The notes under the pieces were generated by a model. It made no database searches and was not told the DNA's origin. It saw nothing but the letters and a program-made list of their open reading frames with translations. DNA of 64,000 nt, taken from assembly GCF_000472925.1 (NCBI RefSeq), contig NZ_AXAS01000032.1, forward strand, positions 59,933-123,932, given 5' to 3'. Positions within the stretch are counted from its first letter, which is position 1. Every line of letters starts with the position of its first letter. This DNA is from Bradyrhizobium sp. Ec3.3. GTDB taxonomy: Bacteria; Pseudomonadota; Alphaproteobacteria; Rhizobiales; Xanthobacteraceae. The position numbers were made by a program, and so were the translations under genes. Positions 14,487-22,186 of the stretch are shown in pieces.

Positions 14487-15932
14487 ATGTTTCGTCGTGT
14501 CCAACTTGCTGCCTGCCTCGTTCTTTTTGCTTGCAGCAGCGTCCATGCGCAGAGGCAGCAGGTGATCGGCGCGCCGCCCGAAGCCTCCAACATGAAGCTG
14601 GTCGGATATAACGACCTTCAGGCGCGCAGTGCCTATCAGCCGACCATTCATCATCAGGGCGATCGCTGGATCGCCTATATCGGCCATCACGGCGGCACCG
14701 AGGACGTTCCCAGTCCGGTCAATCCGCTGACGGGGCAAGCCGAGCCGAACGGCACCTCGATCGTCGATGTCACGGACCCCGCGCATCCCAAATATCTGCG
14801 CCACCTGCCGGGGCAGGAGGGTAAGTATGAATCCGGCGGCGCGCAGATGGTGCGGGTGTGCGACGGCAAGTCGTTGCCGAAGGGCGATGCCAACGCCGTC
14901 TATCTGCTCCGTACCTTCGGCAGCGAGGCGCATGAGATCTGGAACGTCGCCGATCCCGCCAATCCCGTGCTCATCACGCGCATTGGTGGCTTGAAGGACA
15001 CGCACAAGAGCTGGTGGGAATGCGACACCGGCATTGCCTATCTCGTCTCGGGCGCGCCGGACTGGCGCACGCGCCGCATGACGCAGGTCTATGATCTCGG
15101 TGATCCCGCGCATCCGCAGAAGATCCGCGACTTCGGCTTGCCCGGCCAGGAGCCCGGCGCGACCGGCGCGGTGCCGACCGAATTGCACGGGCCGATTTCG
15201 ACCGGGCCCACGGGCAACCGCATCTATTTCGGCTACGGCACCAACAAGGGCGGCATCTTGCAAATCGTCGATCGCGAGAAGCTGTTGAGTGGACCGAAGG
15301 AGCCGACGGCGGACAATCTGCGCTACCCCGAGATTTCGCGCCTGCCGATGTCGGCCTTCAATGGCGCGCATACGACGTTCCCGATGCTCGACATGCCTGT
15401 CGCCGAATTCGGCGAGGACAAGGACGGCAGAATGCGCGACATCGTGATGATCGTCGACGAGGCGATTTTGAACGAATGTGGTGAGGCGCGGCAGATGGTG
15501 TGGTTTGCCGACGTCACCACCGAGACGCGGCCTATGATGATCTCGAGCTACACGGTTCCGGAGGCGAGCGGGCAATTCTGCCAGCGCGGCGGTCGCTTCG
15601 GCTCGCATTCGTCCAATGAGAGCATGGCGCCGGTCTACTACAAGAAGATGGCCTTCATCGCCTTCTTCAATGCCGGCGTGCGTGCGCTCGATATCCGCGA
15701 TCCCTATCACCCCAAGGAGGTCGGCTATTTCATCCCGGCGATCACTCAGGCAACCGACAAACGCTGCATCCCGGTCGAAGGCGGCGAGCGCTGCAAGGTC
15801 GCGATCCAGACCAACAATGTCGAGACCGATGACCGCGGCTATATCTATATCGTCGATCGCGCCAACACCGGCCTGCACATTCTGGAACTGACCGGACCCG
15901 CGCGCGCCGTCGCCGGCCTGCCGAAGAACTGA
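14487..15932 (+). CDS. Secreted LVIVD-repeat protein
   Basis: A 481-aa protein from ATG 14487, preceded by GGGAGGA. The N terminus MFRRVQLAACLVLFACSSVHA is a signal peptide, with cleavage likely after HA. The mature part holds repeated beta-propeller-like blades of LVIVD type: TSIVDVTDPAHPKYLRHL, HEIWNVADPANPVLITRI, TQVYDLGDPAHPQKIRDF, VRALDIRDPYHPKEVGYF and YIYIVDRANTGLHILEL. These repeats are found in bacterial and archaeal surface proteins of unknown role. Eight or so Cys residues could form disulfides in the periplasm. A second exported protein follows 2 bp later, so the two probably act together. Confidence 0.8.
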   Translation: MFRRVQLAACLVLFACSSVHAQRQQVIGAPPEASNMKLVGYNDLQARSAYQPTIHHQGDRWIAYIGHHGGTEDVPSPVNPLTGQAEPNGTSIVDVTDPAHPKYLRHLPGQEGKYESGGAQMVRVCDGKSLPKGDANAVYLLRTFGSEAHEIWNVADPANPVLITRIGGLKDTHKSWWECDTGIAYLVSGAPDWRTRRMTQVYDLGDPAHPQKIRDFGLPGQEPGATGAVPTELHGPISTGPTGNRIYFGYGTNKGGILQIVDREKLLSGPKEPTADNLRYPEISRLPMSAFNGAHTTFPMLDMPVAEFGEDKDGRMRDIVMIVDEAILNECGEARQMVWFADVTTETRPMMISSYTVPEASGQFCQRGGRFGSHSSNESMAPVYYKKMAFIAFFNAGVRALDIRDPYHPKEVGYFIPAITQATDKRCIPVEGGERCKVAIQTNNVETDDRGYIYIVDRANTGLHILELTGPARAVAGLPKN

Positions 15933-15934
15933 CG

Positions 15935-16477
15935 ATGCGGCGCGCCGCGACGATAGTGGCTGCGGCGATTGGGTTCGGCGCCTCCAGCGTCGGCGCGTAT
16001 CAACTCGCGCTGGCGCCAGTGGAGACATCCGCTCATTGGCGCGAGATCGCCTGGCCGTTCCCGCGGGACGGCTGGCCCGCGGGCCGTGCGTTCCGCTGCG
16101 ATGGGGCCTGCGCCGGCACTGAGCTCTACGTCCGCGCCAAGCTCGGCTTTTGCAATTGCGACCGCGGCGTTGCCGATGACGACGAGGTCGATCGCGTCGC
16201 CGACCTCGACCTGATCAGCCCGCGTTTTGTAGCGACAGCACCGGGCGAAGCGGTGCGTGTTGGCGAGTTGCATGGACGTGGCAGACACTACGGTCTCGAC
16301 ATGCTCGACGGCGCGCGCCATGCGGCGATTGGCATCGCGCTCTCGCGCCGTTGTGATCTCCTGGTTGCAGTTGCGCAGAATGCGGGCGAGGCGATGGCCG
16401 CTCGGAGCGCGGCGCTGGAGTTCCTGGAAACCCCGGAGATGAAACGATGGATGATCGCTGCGCTGGATGGAAGGTGA
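15935..16477 (+). CDS. Exported protein, unknown function
   Basis: A 180-aa protein 2 bp after the LVIVD-repeat gene. An N-terminal hydrophobic stretch (residues about 5-25) looks like a signal peptide or anchor. The next part has four closely set Cys residues (CDGACAG...LGFCNCD), followed by an acidic DDDEVDRVADLDLI segment and a helical end. I do not recognise the family. The tight coupling to a secreted propeller-like protein suggests a periplasmic partner. Confidence 0.65.
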   Translation: MRRAATIVAAAIGFGASSVGAYQLALAPVETSAHWREIAWPFPRDGWPAGRAFRCDGACAGTELYVRAKLGFCNCDRGVADDDEVDRVADLDLISPRFVATAPGEAVRVGELHGRGRHYGLDMLDGARHAAIGIALSRRCDLLVAVAQNAGEAMAARSAALEFLETPEMKRWMIAALDGR

Positions 16478-16507
16478 GGGAGGCACGATCGGGCCGCCCA
16501 CACCGCC

Positions 16508-16603
16508 GTCATCGCCCGCGAAAGCGGGTGATCAAGTATTCCAGAGGCTTCTGTGGGCTACGGAGGGGCCGCGGCGTACTGGATACCCCGCTTTCGCCAT
16601 GAC
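16508..16603. repeat. Dispersed repeat (GTATTCCAGAGG / GCGGCGTACTGGAT family)
   Basis: GTCATCGCCCGCGAAAGCGGG, then a CAAGTATTCCAGAGG box, and GGCCGCGGCGTACTGGATACC with CCCGCTTTCGCCATGAC at the end. The two outer parts are inverted relative to each other. A second copy lies at 30783-30901. Confidence 0.7.
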
Positions 16604-16700
16604 GCCGGTATTCAGGGCCCGAGCGGTCCGCATCATCACGACTTCCGTTCCCGCCTGCGCCATGCATTAATAACCCGCAACTCCATCAGCGAGTCTCCCC

Positions 16701-17321
16701 ATGATGTCCTTGCAAGCCTATCTCGCCTTCGTCGCCGCCTGCATTGCGCTGGCGCTGTTACCTGGTCCGATCGTCACGCTCGTCATCGCCAATGGCCTCA
16801 GGCATGGAACCCGCGCGGCGCTGACCAACGTCGCGGGCGCGCAAGCAGGCCTTGCGATCGTGATCGGCGTCGTCGCGATCGGGCTGACCTCGCTGATGGC
16901 GACCATGGGCTATTGGTTCGACTGGGTGCGCTTTGCCGGCGCCGCCTATCTGATCTGGCTCGGCATCAAGCTGATCTGGGCGCCGGTCGAGGGCGTCAAG
17001 GTCGACGAGCCGCCGGCGCCGCCGCGCGGCGGCTTCTTCCTGCAAGGCTTTCTGGTGCTGCTGTCGAACCCGAAGGTGCTGGTGTTCTTCGGCGCCTTCA
17101 TCCCGCAGTTCATGGATATGAACCGCGACCACTTCCCGCAGGTCGCGCTGCTGGGCGCGACCTTCATGGTGACGGCCGCGATGACCGACGCGCTCTACGC
17201 CACGGCTGCCGGCCGCGCCCGAAAATTCTTCTCGGCGCGCCGCACGCGGATGATGTCGCGCGTCTCCGGCGGCTTCATGATCGGCGGTGGCATCTGGCTG
17301 GCGCTGACCCGCGCCAAATAG
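16701..17321 (+). CDS. LysE/RhtB-family amino-acid exporter
   Basis: A 206-aa inner-membrane protein with about six helices. The conserved N-terminal motif is seen as CIALALLPGPIVTLVIANGLRHGTRAALTNVAGAQAGLAIVIG, then the mid loop FAGAAYLIWLGIKLIW and GFLVLLSNPKVLVFFGAFIPQFMD. LysE/RhtB proteins export amino acids or homoserine lactone-like compounds. The substrate is unknown. No LysG-type regulator is adjacent. A second, distant paralogue is at 32337. Confidence 0.88.
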   Translation: MMSLQAYLAFVAACIALALLPGPIVTLVIANGLRHGTRAALTNVAGAQAGLAIVIGVVAIGLTSLMATMGYWFDWVRFAGAAYLIWLGIKLIWAPVEGVKVDEPPAPPRGGFFLQGFLVLLSNPKVLVFFGAFIPQFMDMNRDHFPQVALLGATFMVTAAMTDALYATAAGRARKFFSARRTRMMSRVSGGFMIGGGIWLALTRAK

Positions 17322-17396
17322 CCTCCCGGTCGGGTTGAACCTTTCGTCAGCGTGGCGCGTCCAACCGGGCATTGCCGCTGACGAAGGAATTTGACC

Positions 17397-18380
17397 GTGC
17401 CCAAGCTGCCCTGGCTCGTCTATGCGATGCTGCTTGCGCCGTTCGGACTGATCCTGATCGCCGCCGTCGTGAAGACCTGGCAGGCCCGCGAGGCGCGGAG
17501 CTGGCCGCAGACGTCTGGCAAGGTCGTGACCTCGGCCGCCGAGGTGCGCGAGGTCCAGGTTTCCGACGACGAGCGTGAGGACGGCTATCGGCTCGAGAGC
17601 CGCAACTTCGCCAACGTCGTTTACGAATATTCCGTCGGCGGCCGGAAGCTGCGCAACAACCGCATCTCGATCGGCGAGGACCTCGGCAACTTTCAGGTCG
17701 CCGAGAAGCTCGCGAAATATCCCGCCGGCAGCGTCGTCTCCGTCTACTACAATCCGCGCCATCCCGATCAGGCCGTGCTGGAGCGCGATCTGCCCGAGGG
17801 CCTGTGGGGCTGTCTCGGCATCGGCTCGGCCATCGTGCTTGCGATCGTGTTTGGCTCGGCCTTCGGCCTGAACCAGAGCTACGCCTATCTCGCGCATCAC
17901 ATCGGCCGGCCCGATCTTGCCGGTTTGGTCGTCGCCTTCGGTGCATTCGGCGCGGTGATCGCGCTGATGGCGCTGGCCGTGCAGCGGCAGGCCTCGGCGG
18001 CGCGGCACTGGCCAGTCGTGTCAGGCACGATCAAGCTGTCGGAGATGGAGAAATATCGCGAGGCGAGCGAGCCCGGCAGCGCGCCCGGCGTCGAGATGTT
18101 CGGCAGGCGCGTGTCCTATACCTACAGCTACCAGAACGTCAGCTACACCAACGAGTGCGCCCGCGTTGCCAGCGAGAAGCCGTCAAGCTCCAACAAGATG
18201 CTGCTGCGCCTGTTGTCGCGCTATCAGGACGGCGCCACCGTCGAGGTCCATGTCAATCCCGCCAATCCGGCCGAGGCGACCCTCGATCCGCGAGGTGGCG
18301 GCGGCATGGCCTTGGTGCTGTGGGGCATCGCCGCGATCTTCGCCGCACTTGCGCTGTTCGTCGCAACGCGCGGTGGCTAG
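17397..18380 (+). CDS. Membrane protein with duplicated DUF3592 domain
   Basis: A 327-aa protein. GTG 17397 is preferred since GAAGGAA lies about 9 bases upstream; TTG 17391 is also in frame. It has helices at the N terminus, at about 140-160 and 180-200, and at the C terminus. Two copies of a beta-rich soluble module are visible: WPQTSGKVVTS...VVYEYSVGGRKLRNNRI...SVYYNPRHPDQAVLE, and WPVVSGTIKLS...VSYTYSYQNVSYTNE...EVHVNPANPAEATLDP. This is the DUF3592 layout; the function is unknown. It converges on the next gene with a 4-bp stop overlap. Confidence 0.8.
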   Translation: MPKLPWLVYAMLLAPFGLILIAAVVKTWQAREARSWPQTSGKVVTSAAEVREVQVSDDEREDGYRLESRNFANVVYEYSVGGRKLRNNRISIGEDLGNFQVAEKLAKYPAGSVVSVYYNPRHPDQAVLERDLPEGLWGCLGIGSAIVLAIVFGSAFGLNQSYAYLAHHIGRPDLAGLVVAFGAFGAVIALMALAVQRQASAARHWPVVSGTIKLSEMEKYREASEPGSAPGVEMFGRRVSYTYSYQNVSYTNECARVASEKPSSSNKMLLRLLSRYQDGATVEVHVNPANPAEATLDPRGGGGMALVLWGIAAIFAALALFVATRGG

Positions 18381-19186
18381 CCGACCACCAACCTCTCCGC
18401 CCGCAACTCCGTTTCGATCTCGCCAAAAATTCTTGCCAGCCGTTCCGCCCATTGCCGCTGGCCGGATTGGTCCGTGATCAGATCCTGGCGGATCTCGATG
18501 CCGGTGTTCAGGAGGCCGCGGGCTTCGCCGTGGACGGGGATGGTGTAGTCGGTGAGGTCGCTCACCGCATAGGGCTCGTTGTCGCCGACGACGAGATCGC
18601 TTTCGCCGCGCAGATGCTTCAGCAGGAGGTGCGGCAGCACGGTATCGCGGTGATAGAGCGTGCCGATGTGCCAGGGCCGCGCGACGCCGGCATAGACCGG
18701 CGTGAAGCTGTGCAGCGCGACCAGCACGGTCGGGCGCCTGGCATGAACGCGCGCGTCGATCACCGCATTGATGCGGCCGTGATAGGGATCGAAAATCTCG
18801 CGGCGCCGCGCGTCGCGCTCGCTTGCGGAAATCCCCTCATTGCGCGGGATCACCGTGGCCTCCGAGATCACGGGGATCGAGCTCGCTACGCCCGGCGGGC
18901 GGTTGCAGTCGATCACGAGCCGCGAATAGCGCTGCGCGATCAGGTGCGCATCCAGCATCGCAGCCAGCCGCTCGGCGACGCCGGCAATCCCGATGTCCCA
19001 GGCGATGTGCCGCGTCAGCTCGCTTTCGGCGACGCCGAGATCGCCGAGCGCGTCCGGCAGCGCCCGCCCGTAATGATCGCACGTGAGCAGAAAGGGCGCG
19101 CCTCCCGCCGCATTCGTCTCATGCACCGGCGGAATGTCGCCTTTGCCGAGAAGCTGATTCGTCGTGCCGGCCGCCCCTAAGTCCAT
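18377..19186 (-). CDS. N-formylglutamate amidohydrolase family protein
   Basis: A 269-aa cytoplasmic protein of the FGase family, which cleaves N-formylglutamate in the last step of one histidine degradation route, or acts on related N-acyl amino acids. Family marks are FLLTCDHYGRALPDALGDLG, DIGIAGVAERLAA, SRLVIDCNRPPG, VLVALHSFTPVYAG and VGDNEPYAVSD, with the Zn-binding His/Asp residues present. No other hut genes are nearby, so the histidine link is not shown here. The stop codon overlaps the stop of the DUF3592 gene. Confidence 0.85.
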   Translation of the reverse strand: MDLGAAGTTNQLLGKGDIPPVHETNAAGGAPFLLTCDHYGRALPDALGDLGVAESELTRHIAWDIGIAGVAERLAAMLDAHLIAQRYSRLVIDCNRPPGVASSIPVISEATVIPRNEGISASERDARRREIFDPYHGRINAVIDARVHARRPTVLVALHSFTPVYAGVARPWHIGTLYHRDTVLPHLLLKHLRGESDLVVGDNEPYAVSDLTDYTIPVHGEARGLLNTGIEIRQDLITDQSGQRQWAERLARIFGEIETELRAERLVVG

Positions 19187-19278
19187 CCTGATTGCCTATG
19201 GAAAATGCACTCTGCTCTTAAAATTGAGCAGCCAACGCTATAGATTAGCCGATCCAAAATCACCATGATTGCCTGACG

Positions 19279-20190
19279 ATGCCGCTGCTCACGATTCATC
19301 ACAAGACCGAATATCGCTACAATCGCCCGGTGGCGTTTGGCGAGCATCGCATCATGCTGCGTCCGCGCGATAGCCATGATCTGCGCGTGCTCGACAGCCG
19401 GCTTCATATTTCGCCCCAGCCGATGTCGCTGCACTGGATCCACGACGTGTTCGGCAATTCGGTCGCGATCGCGAATTTCGACGAGCGCGCAGACCGGCTG
19501 ACGTTCGACTGGCACGTCACTGTCGAGCACAATCCGGTTGAGGAATTCGCGCTGACGCCGGACGATCCGGCCTATTTCTATCCCTTCGTCTATGACGACG
19601 AGGAATTCCCCGACCTCGTCCAGTACATCACGCCGCAATATGCCGATGCCGACGGCGAGGTGTCGGAATGGGCGCGCAGCTTCCTCGACGAGGAGGCGCC
19701 GACGCCAACGTTCAAGATCCTGAGCGGTATAACGCACGGCATCCGCAAGGCTTTCAAATATCGTAAGCGTCACGAGCAGGGCACGCAGCATCCGCTCGAC
19801 ACGCTGCAAAGGGGGACCGGCACCTGCCGCGATTATGCGCTGTTCATGATCGAGGCACTGCGCCGGCTCGGCATCGCCGCGCGATTCGTCTCCGGCTACA
19901 TCTTCGTGCCGGAGGATCTCGAGACGCGCCATGTTGGCGGCGGCTCGACGCACGCCTGGGTGCAGGTGTACCTGCCGAGCGCGGGCTGGATCGAGTTCGA
20001 TCCGACCAACGGCATTGTCGGCACGCGCGACCTGATCCGCGTCGCGGTGGCCCGCGATCCGCGCCAGGCGATCCCGCTGCATGGCGTCTATCTCGGCTCG
20101 GCCGAGGCGTTCGAGGCCATGGAGGTGAACATCAAGGTGGTCTCGGACGACCAAGACAGCGACGAAGAGCTGGAGACAGAGGTATTGTAG
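19279..20190 (+). CDS. Transglutaminase-like cysteine protease family protein
   Basis: A 303-aa protein. The N-terminal beta domain starts LLTIHHKTEYRYNRPVAFGEHRIMLRPRDSHD. The transglutaminase core has C183 in GTCRDYALFMIEALRRLGIAARFVSGY, H225 in STHAWVQVYLP and D241 in IEFDPTNG, so the Cys-His-Asp triad is intact. Bacterial members are thought to act as proteases or amidases; the target is unknown. The next gene starts at the base right after its stop (TAG-ATG) and encodes a related protein that lacks the His, so the two may work as a pair. Confidence 0.88.
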   Translation: MPLLTIHHKTEYRYNRPVAFGEHRIMLRPRDSHDLRVLDSRLHISPQPMSLHWIHDVFGNSVAIANFDERADRLTFDWHVTVEHNPVEEFALTPDDPAYFYPFVYDDEEFPDLVQYITPQYADADGEVSEWARSFLDEEAPTPTFKILSGITHGIRKAFKYRKRHEQGTQHPLDTLQRGTGTCRDYALFMIEALRRLGIAARFVSGYIFVPEDLETRHVGGGSTHAWVQVYLPSAGWIEFDPTNGIVGTRDLIRVAVARDPRQAIPLHGVYLGSAEAFEAMEVNIKVVSDDQDSDEELETEVL

Positions 20191-21006
20191 ATGGACATCA
20201 AGGTCGGCTTCGAGATCGCTTACGCTGCGCCACAGCCGACGCCGATGGTGATCATGCTCAACATCCACCCCTCGCGCCAGGCCGACATCATCGGCAAGGA
20301 GACGGTGATCGCCGAGCCGGACGTGCCGATCCGTTTCTATTATGACAGCTTTGGCAATGTCTGCGGCCGTCTGGTCGCGCCCGCGGGCGGCGTCACGCTG
20401 AAAGGCAGCGCGCTGGTGCGCGACACCGGCCTGCCGGATGAGGTGATGCCGACCGCGCAGCAATTGCCGATCGAGCAGCTGCCGAACGAGCTTCTGCTCT
20501 ACCTGATGCCGAGCCGCTATTGCGAGACCGACAAGCTCACCGACATCGCCTGGTCGCTGTTCGGCAAGAGTGAACCTGGTTGGAAGCGCGTCTGCGCGAT
20601 CACCGAGTTCGTGCATAAGCACGTCACCTTCGGCTATGAGCACGCCCATCACATGAAGTCGGCACACGACGTCTATGAAAGCCGTTCCGGCGTCTGCCGC
20701 GACTTTGCGCATCTCGCGGTCGCCTTCTGCCGCTGCATGGGCATTCCGGCGCGCTACTGCACCGGCTACATGGGCGACATCGGCATTCCGCCCGAACCGT
20801 TCCCGATGGATTTTTCCGGCTGGTTTCAGGTCTACCTCTCCGGCAAATGGCTCACCTTCGATGCCCGCCACAATGTCCCGCGCATCGGCCGCATCCTCAT
20901 GGCCACGGGGCGCGATGCCGCCGACGTGGCGCTGTCGACGAGCTTTGGCCGGATGGAGTTGAAGAAGTTCGAGGTCGTCAGCGATGAAGTGGTGAAGGCG
21001 GCGTGA
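20191..21006 (+). CDS. Transglutaminase-like protein without the usual catalytic His
   Basis: A 271-aa protein abutting the previous gene. It opens with MDIKVGFEIAYAAPQPTPMVIML and keeps C169 in SGVCRDFAHLAVAFCRCMGIPARYCTGY and the Asp of LTFDARHN. The position of the catalytic His (THAWVQVYL in the neighbour) reads FSGWFQVYL here, with Ser at 209. My recollection is that other members of this branch also have GWFEAYL, so the loss is probably lineage-wide. It may be a non-catalytic partner of the upstream protein or use another base. Confidence 0.8.
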   Translation: MDIKVGFEIAYAAPQPTPMVIMLNIHPSRQADIIGKETVIAEPDVPIRFYYDSFGNVCGRLVAPAGGVTLKGSALVRDTGLPDEVMPTAQQLPIEQLPNELLLYLMPSRYCETDKLTDIAWSLFGKSEPGWKRVCAITEFVHKHVTFGYEHAHHMKSAHDVYESRSGVCRDFAHLAVAFCRCMGIPARYCTGYMGDIGIPPEPFPMDFSGWFQVYLSGKWLTFDARHNVPRIGRILMATGRDAADVALSTSFGRMELKKFEVVSDEVVKAA

Positions 21007-21043
21007 GCTGTTGTTCCGTACAATTGACGGCTATAGACACGCC

Positions 21044-21442
21044 ATGACCACCGATCGTCTTTTCGTCTATGGCACATTGATGCGCGGCTTCGACCATCCG
21101 ATGGCGCGGCTCTTGGCGGCGCATGCGGATTTCCTTGGAGAAGCGACCTGCCGTGGCCGGCTCGTTCTCGTGAAGCACTATCCGGGGCTGCTGCTGTCGG
21201 ACACGGCGTCCGATCTCGTGCATGGCGAGCTGTTCCGCCTGCGCGCGCCTGACGAGCTCTTGCGCGAGCTCGACATGTATGAAGCCTGCGGCGAAGGTTT
21301 TCCCGAGCCCACTGAATATCTGCGCGCGCTGATCGACGTCACGCTTGCGGACGGCACCAGCGAGCAGGCTTGGACCTACGTCTACAACTGGCCGGTCACG
21401 GACCTGCCACGCATCGCGTCCGGTCGTTTCCTCGAAAACTAA
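21044..21442 (+). CDS. Gamma-glutamylcyclotransferase family protein
   Basis: A 132-aa protein from ATG 21044. The substrate-binding loop LFVYGTLMRGFDHPM is at the start, followed by VHGELFRL, a catalytic Glu in the LRELDMYEACGEGFPEPTEYLRALI segment, and AWTYVYN. Members cyclise gamma-glutamyl amines to 5-oxoproline. The exact substrate (gamma-glutamyl amino acids, glutathione or amine conjugates) cannot be told. It converges on the chlorite dismutase family gene, sharing 4 bp at the stops. Confidence 0.82.
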   Translation: MTTDRLFVYGTLMRGFDHPMARLLAAHADFLGEATCRGRLVLVKHYPGLLLSDTASDLVHGELFRLRAPDELLRELDMYEACGEGFPEPTEYLRALIDVTLADGTSEQAWTYVYNWPVTDLPRIASGRFLEN

Positions 21443-22002
21443 GCAGCCAGCACCTCGCGCACCACGCGCACGTCGACCTCGCGCTCGACGTAGGACCACT
21501 CCTCGGTCGTGCGCAGCATCGCGACCAGCTCCTCAAACAGCGAGGCGTGCGCCGGCGCATATTCGAACCAGGTCAGGAAGTCGAAGGGCTCGCCGAGATC
21601 ACGGCAGTGATAGAGCTGCCGCGCGATCGCCGGCAGGAAGCGCAGGCTGCTCGCGATATGGTGCGACTTGTCCTCGAAGATCTTGCGCCGCTCGTCGGCC
21701 GTGAGGTCCCACCAGGCCGCCGATTTGCGGATCGGGATCAACGCCGCGCAAGTCGCCTCGGGACGGCCGAGCCCGGCCTGCATGGCGACGAGCTGCTCTT
21801 TCTCGGCCCGCTCGGTGTAGCGCAAATGGCTGGCGACGCCGACCAGCCGCCACGCATTGCGCGACGGCACCAGCGGCAGCGCGACGGCCTCGCTGTCGTT
21901 CACCGACAGCGCCGGCATGAATGGCAGGGGATCGCCCTTGACAGGCGCAATCGATGTGACGCGCCAGCCCCCGCTCTGGCCACCGCGAAACGTCCTGAAC
22001 AT
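21439..22002 (-). CDS. Chlorite dismutase family heme protein (short type)
   Basis: A 187-aa protein from ATG 22002, chosen because MFRTFRGGQSGGWRV fits the short, dimeric Cld lineage; the frame is open for 36 more codons. The heme-binding segment DKSHHIASSLRFLPAIARQLYHCRDLGEPFDFLTWFEY gives the likely proximal His (H115) and the distal Arg (R128) needed for chlorite-to-chloride plus oxygen conversion. Members of this short group occur in nitrifiers and Bradyrhizobium. Whether chlorite is the natural substrate is unknown. No perchlorate or chlorate reductase gene is near. Confidence 0.72.
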   Translation of the reverse strand: MFRTFRGGQSGGWRVTSIAPVKGDPLPFMPALSVNDSEAVALPLVPSRNAWRLVGVASHLRYTERAEKEQLVAMQAGLGRPEATCAALIPIRKSAAWWDLTADERRKIFEDKSHHIASSLRFLPAIARQLYHCRDLGEPFDFLTWFEYAPAHASLFEELVAMLRTTEEWSYVEREVDVRVVREVLAA

Positions 22003-22186
22003 GGCGCTATGGAAGCGTGGAAGCCGGCGCGGTTCAAGAGCGCCGCCCTTCGGGCGCCCCGGAATGAGGGGGCCTGTGAATAGGTCGAATAACTCGGATA
22101 AGCCGGACAAACCTGACTTTCCGCCCCTTCGTCCCTATATCCCTAACCCTTCGCCCGACTCACATCGTTCGCGCTAAAATCACCGT

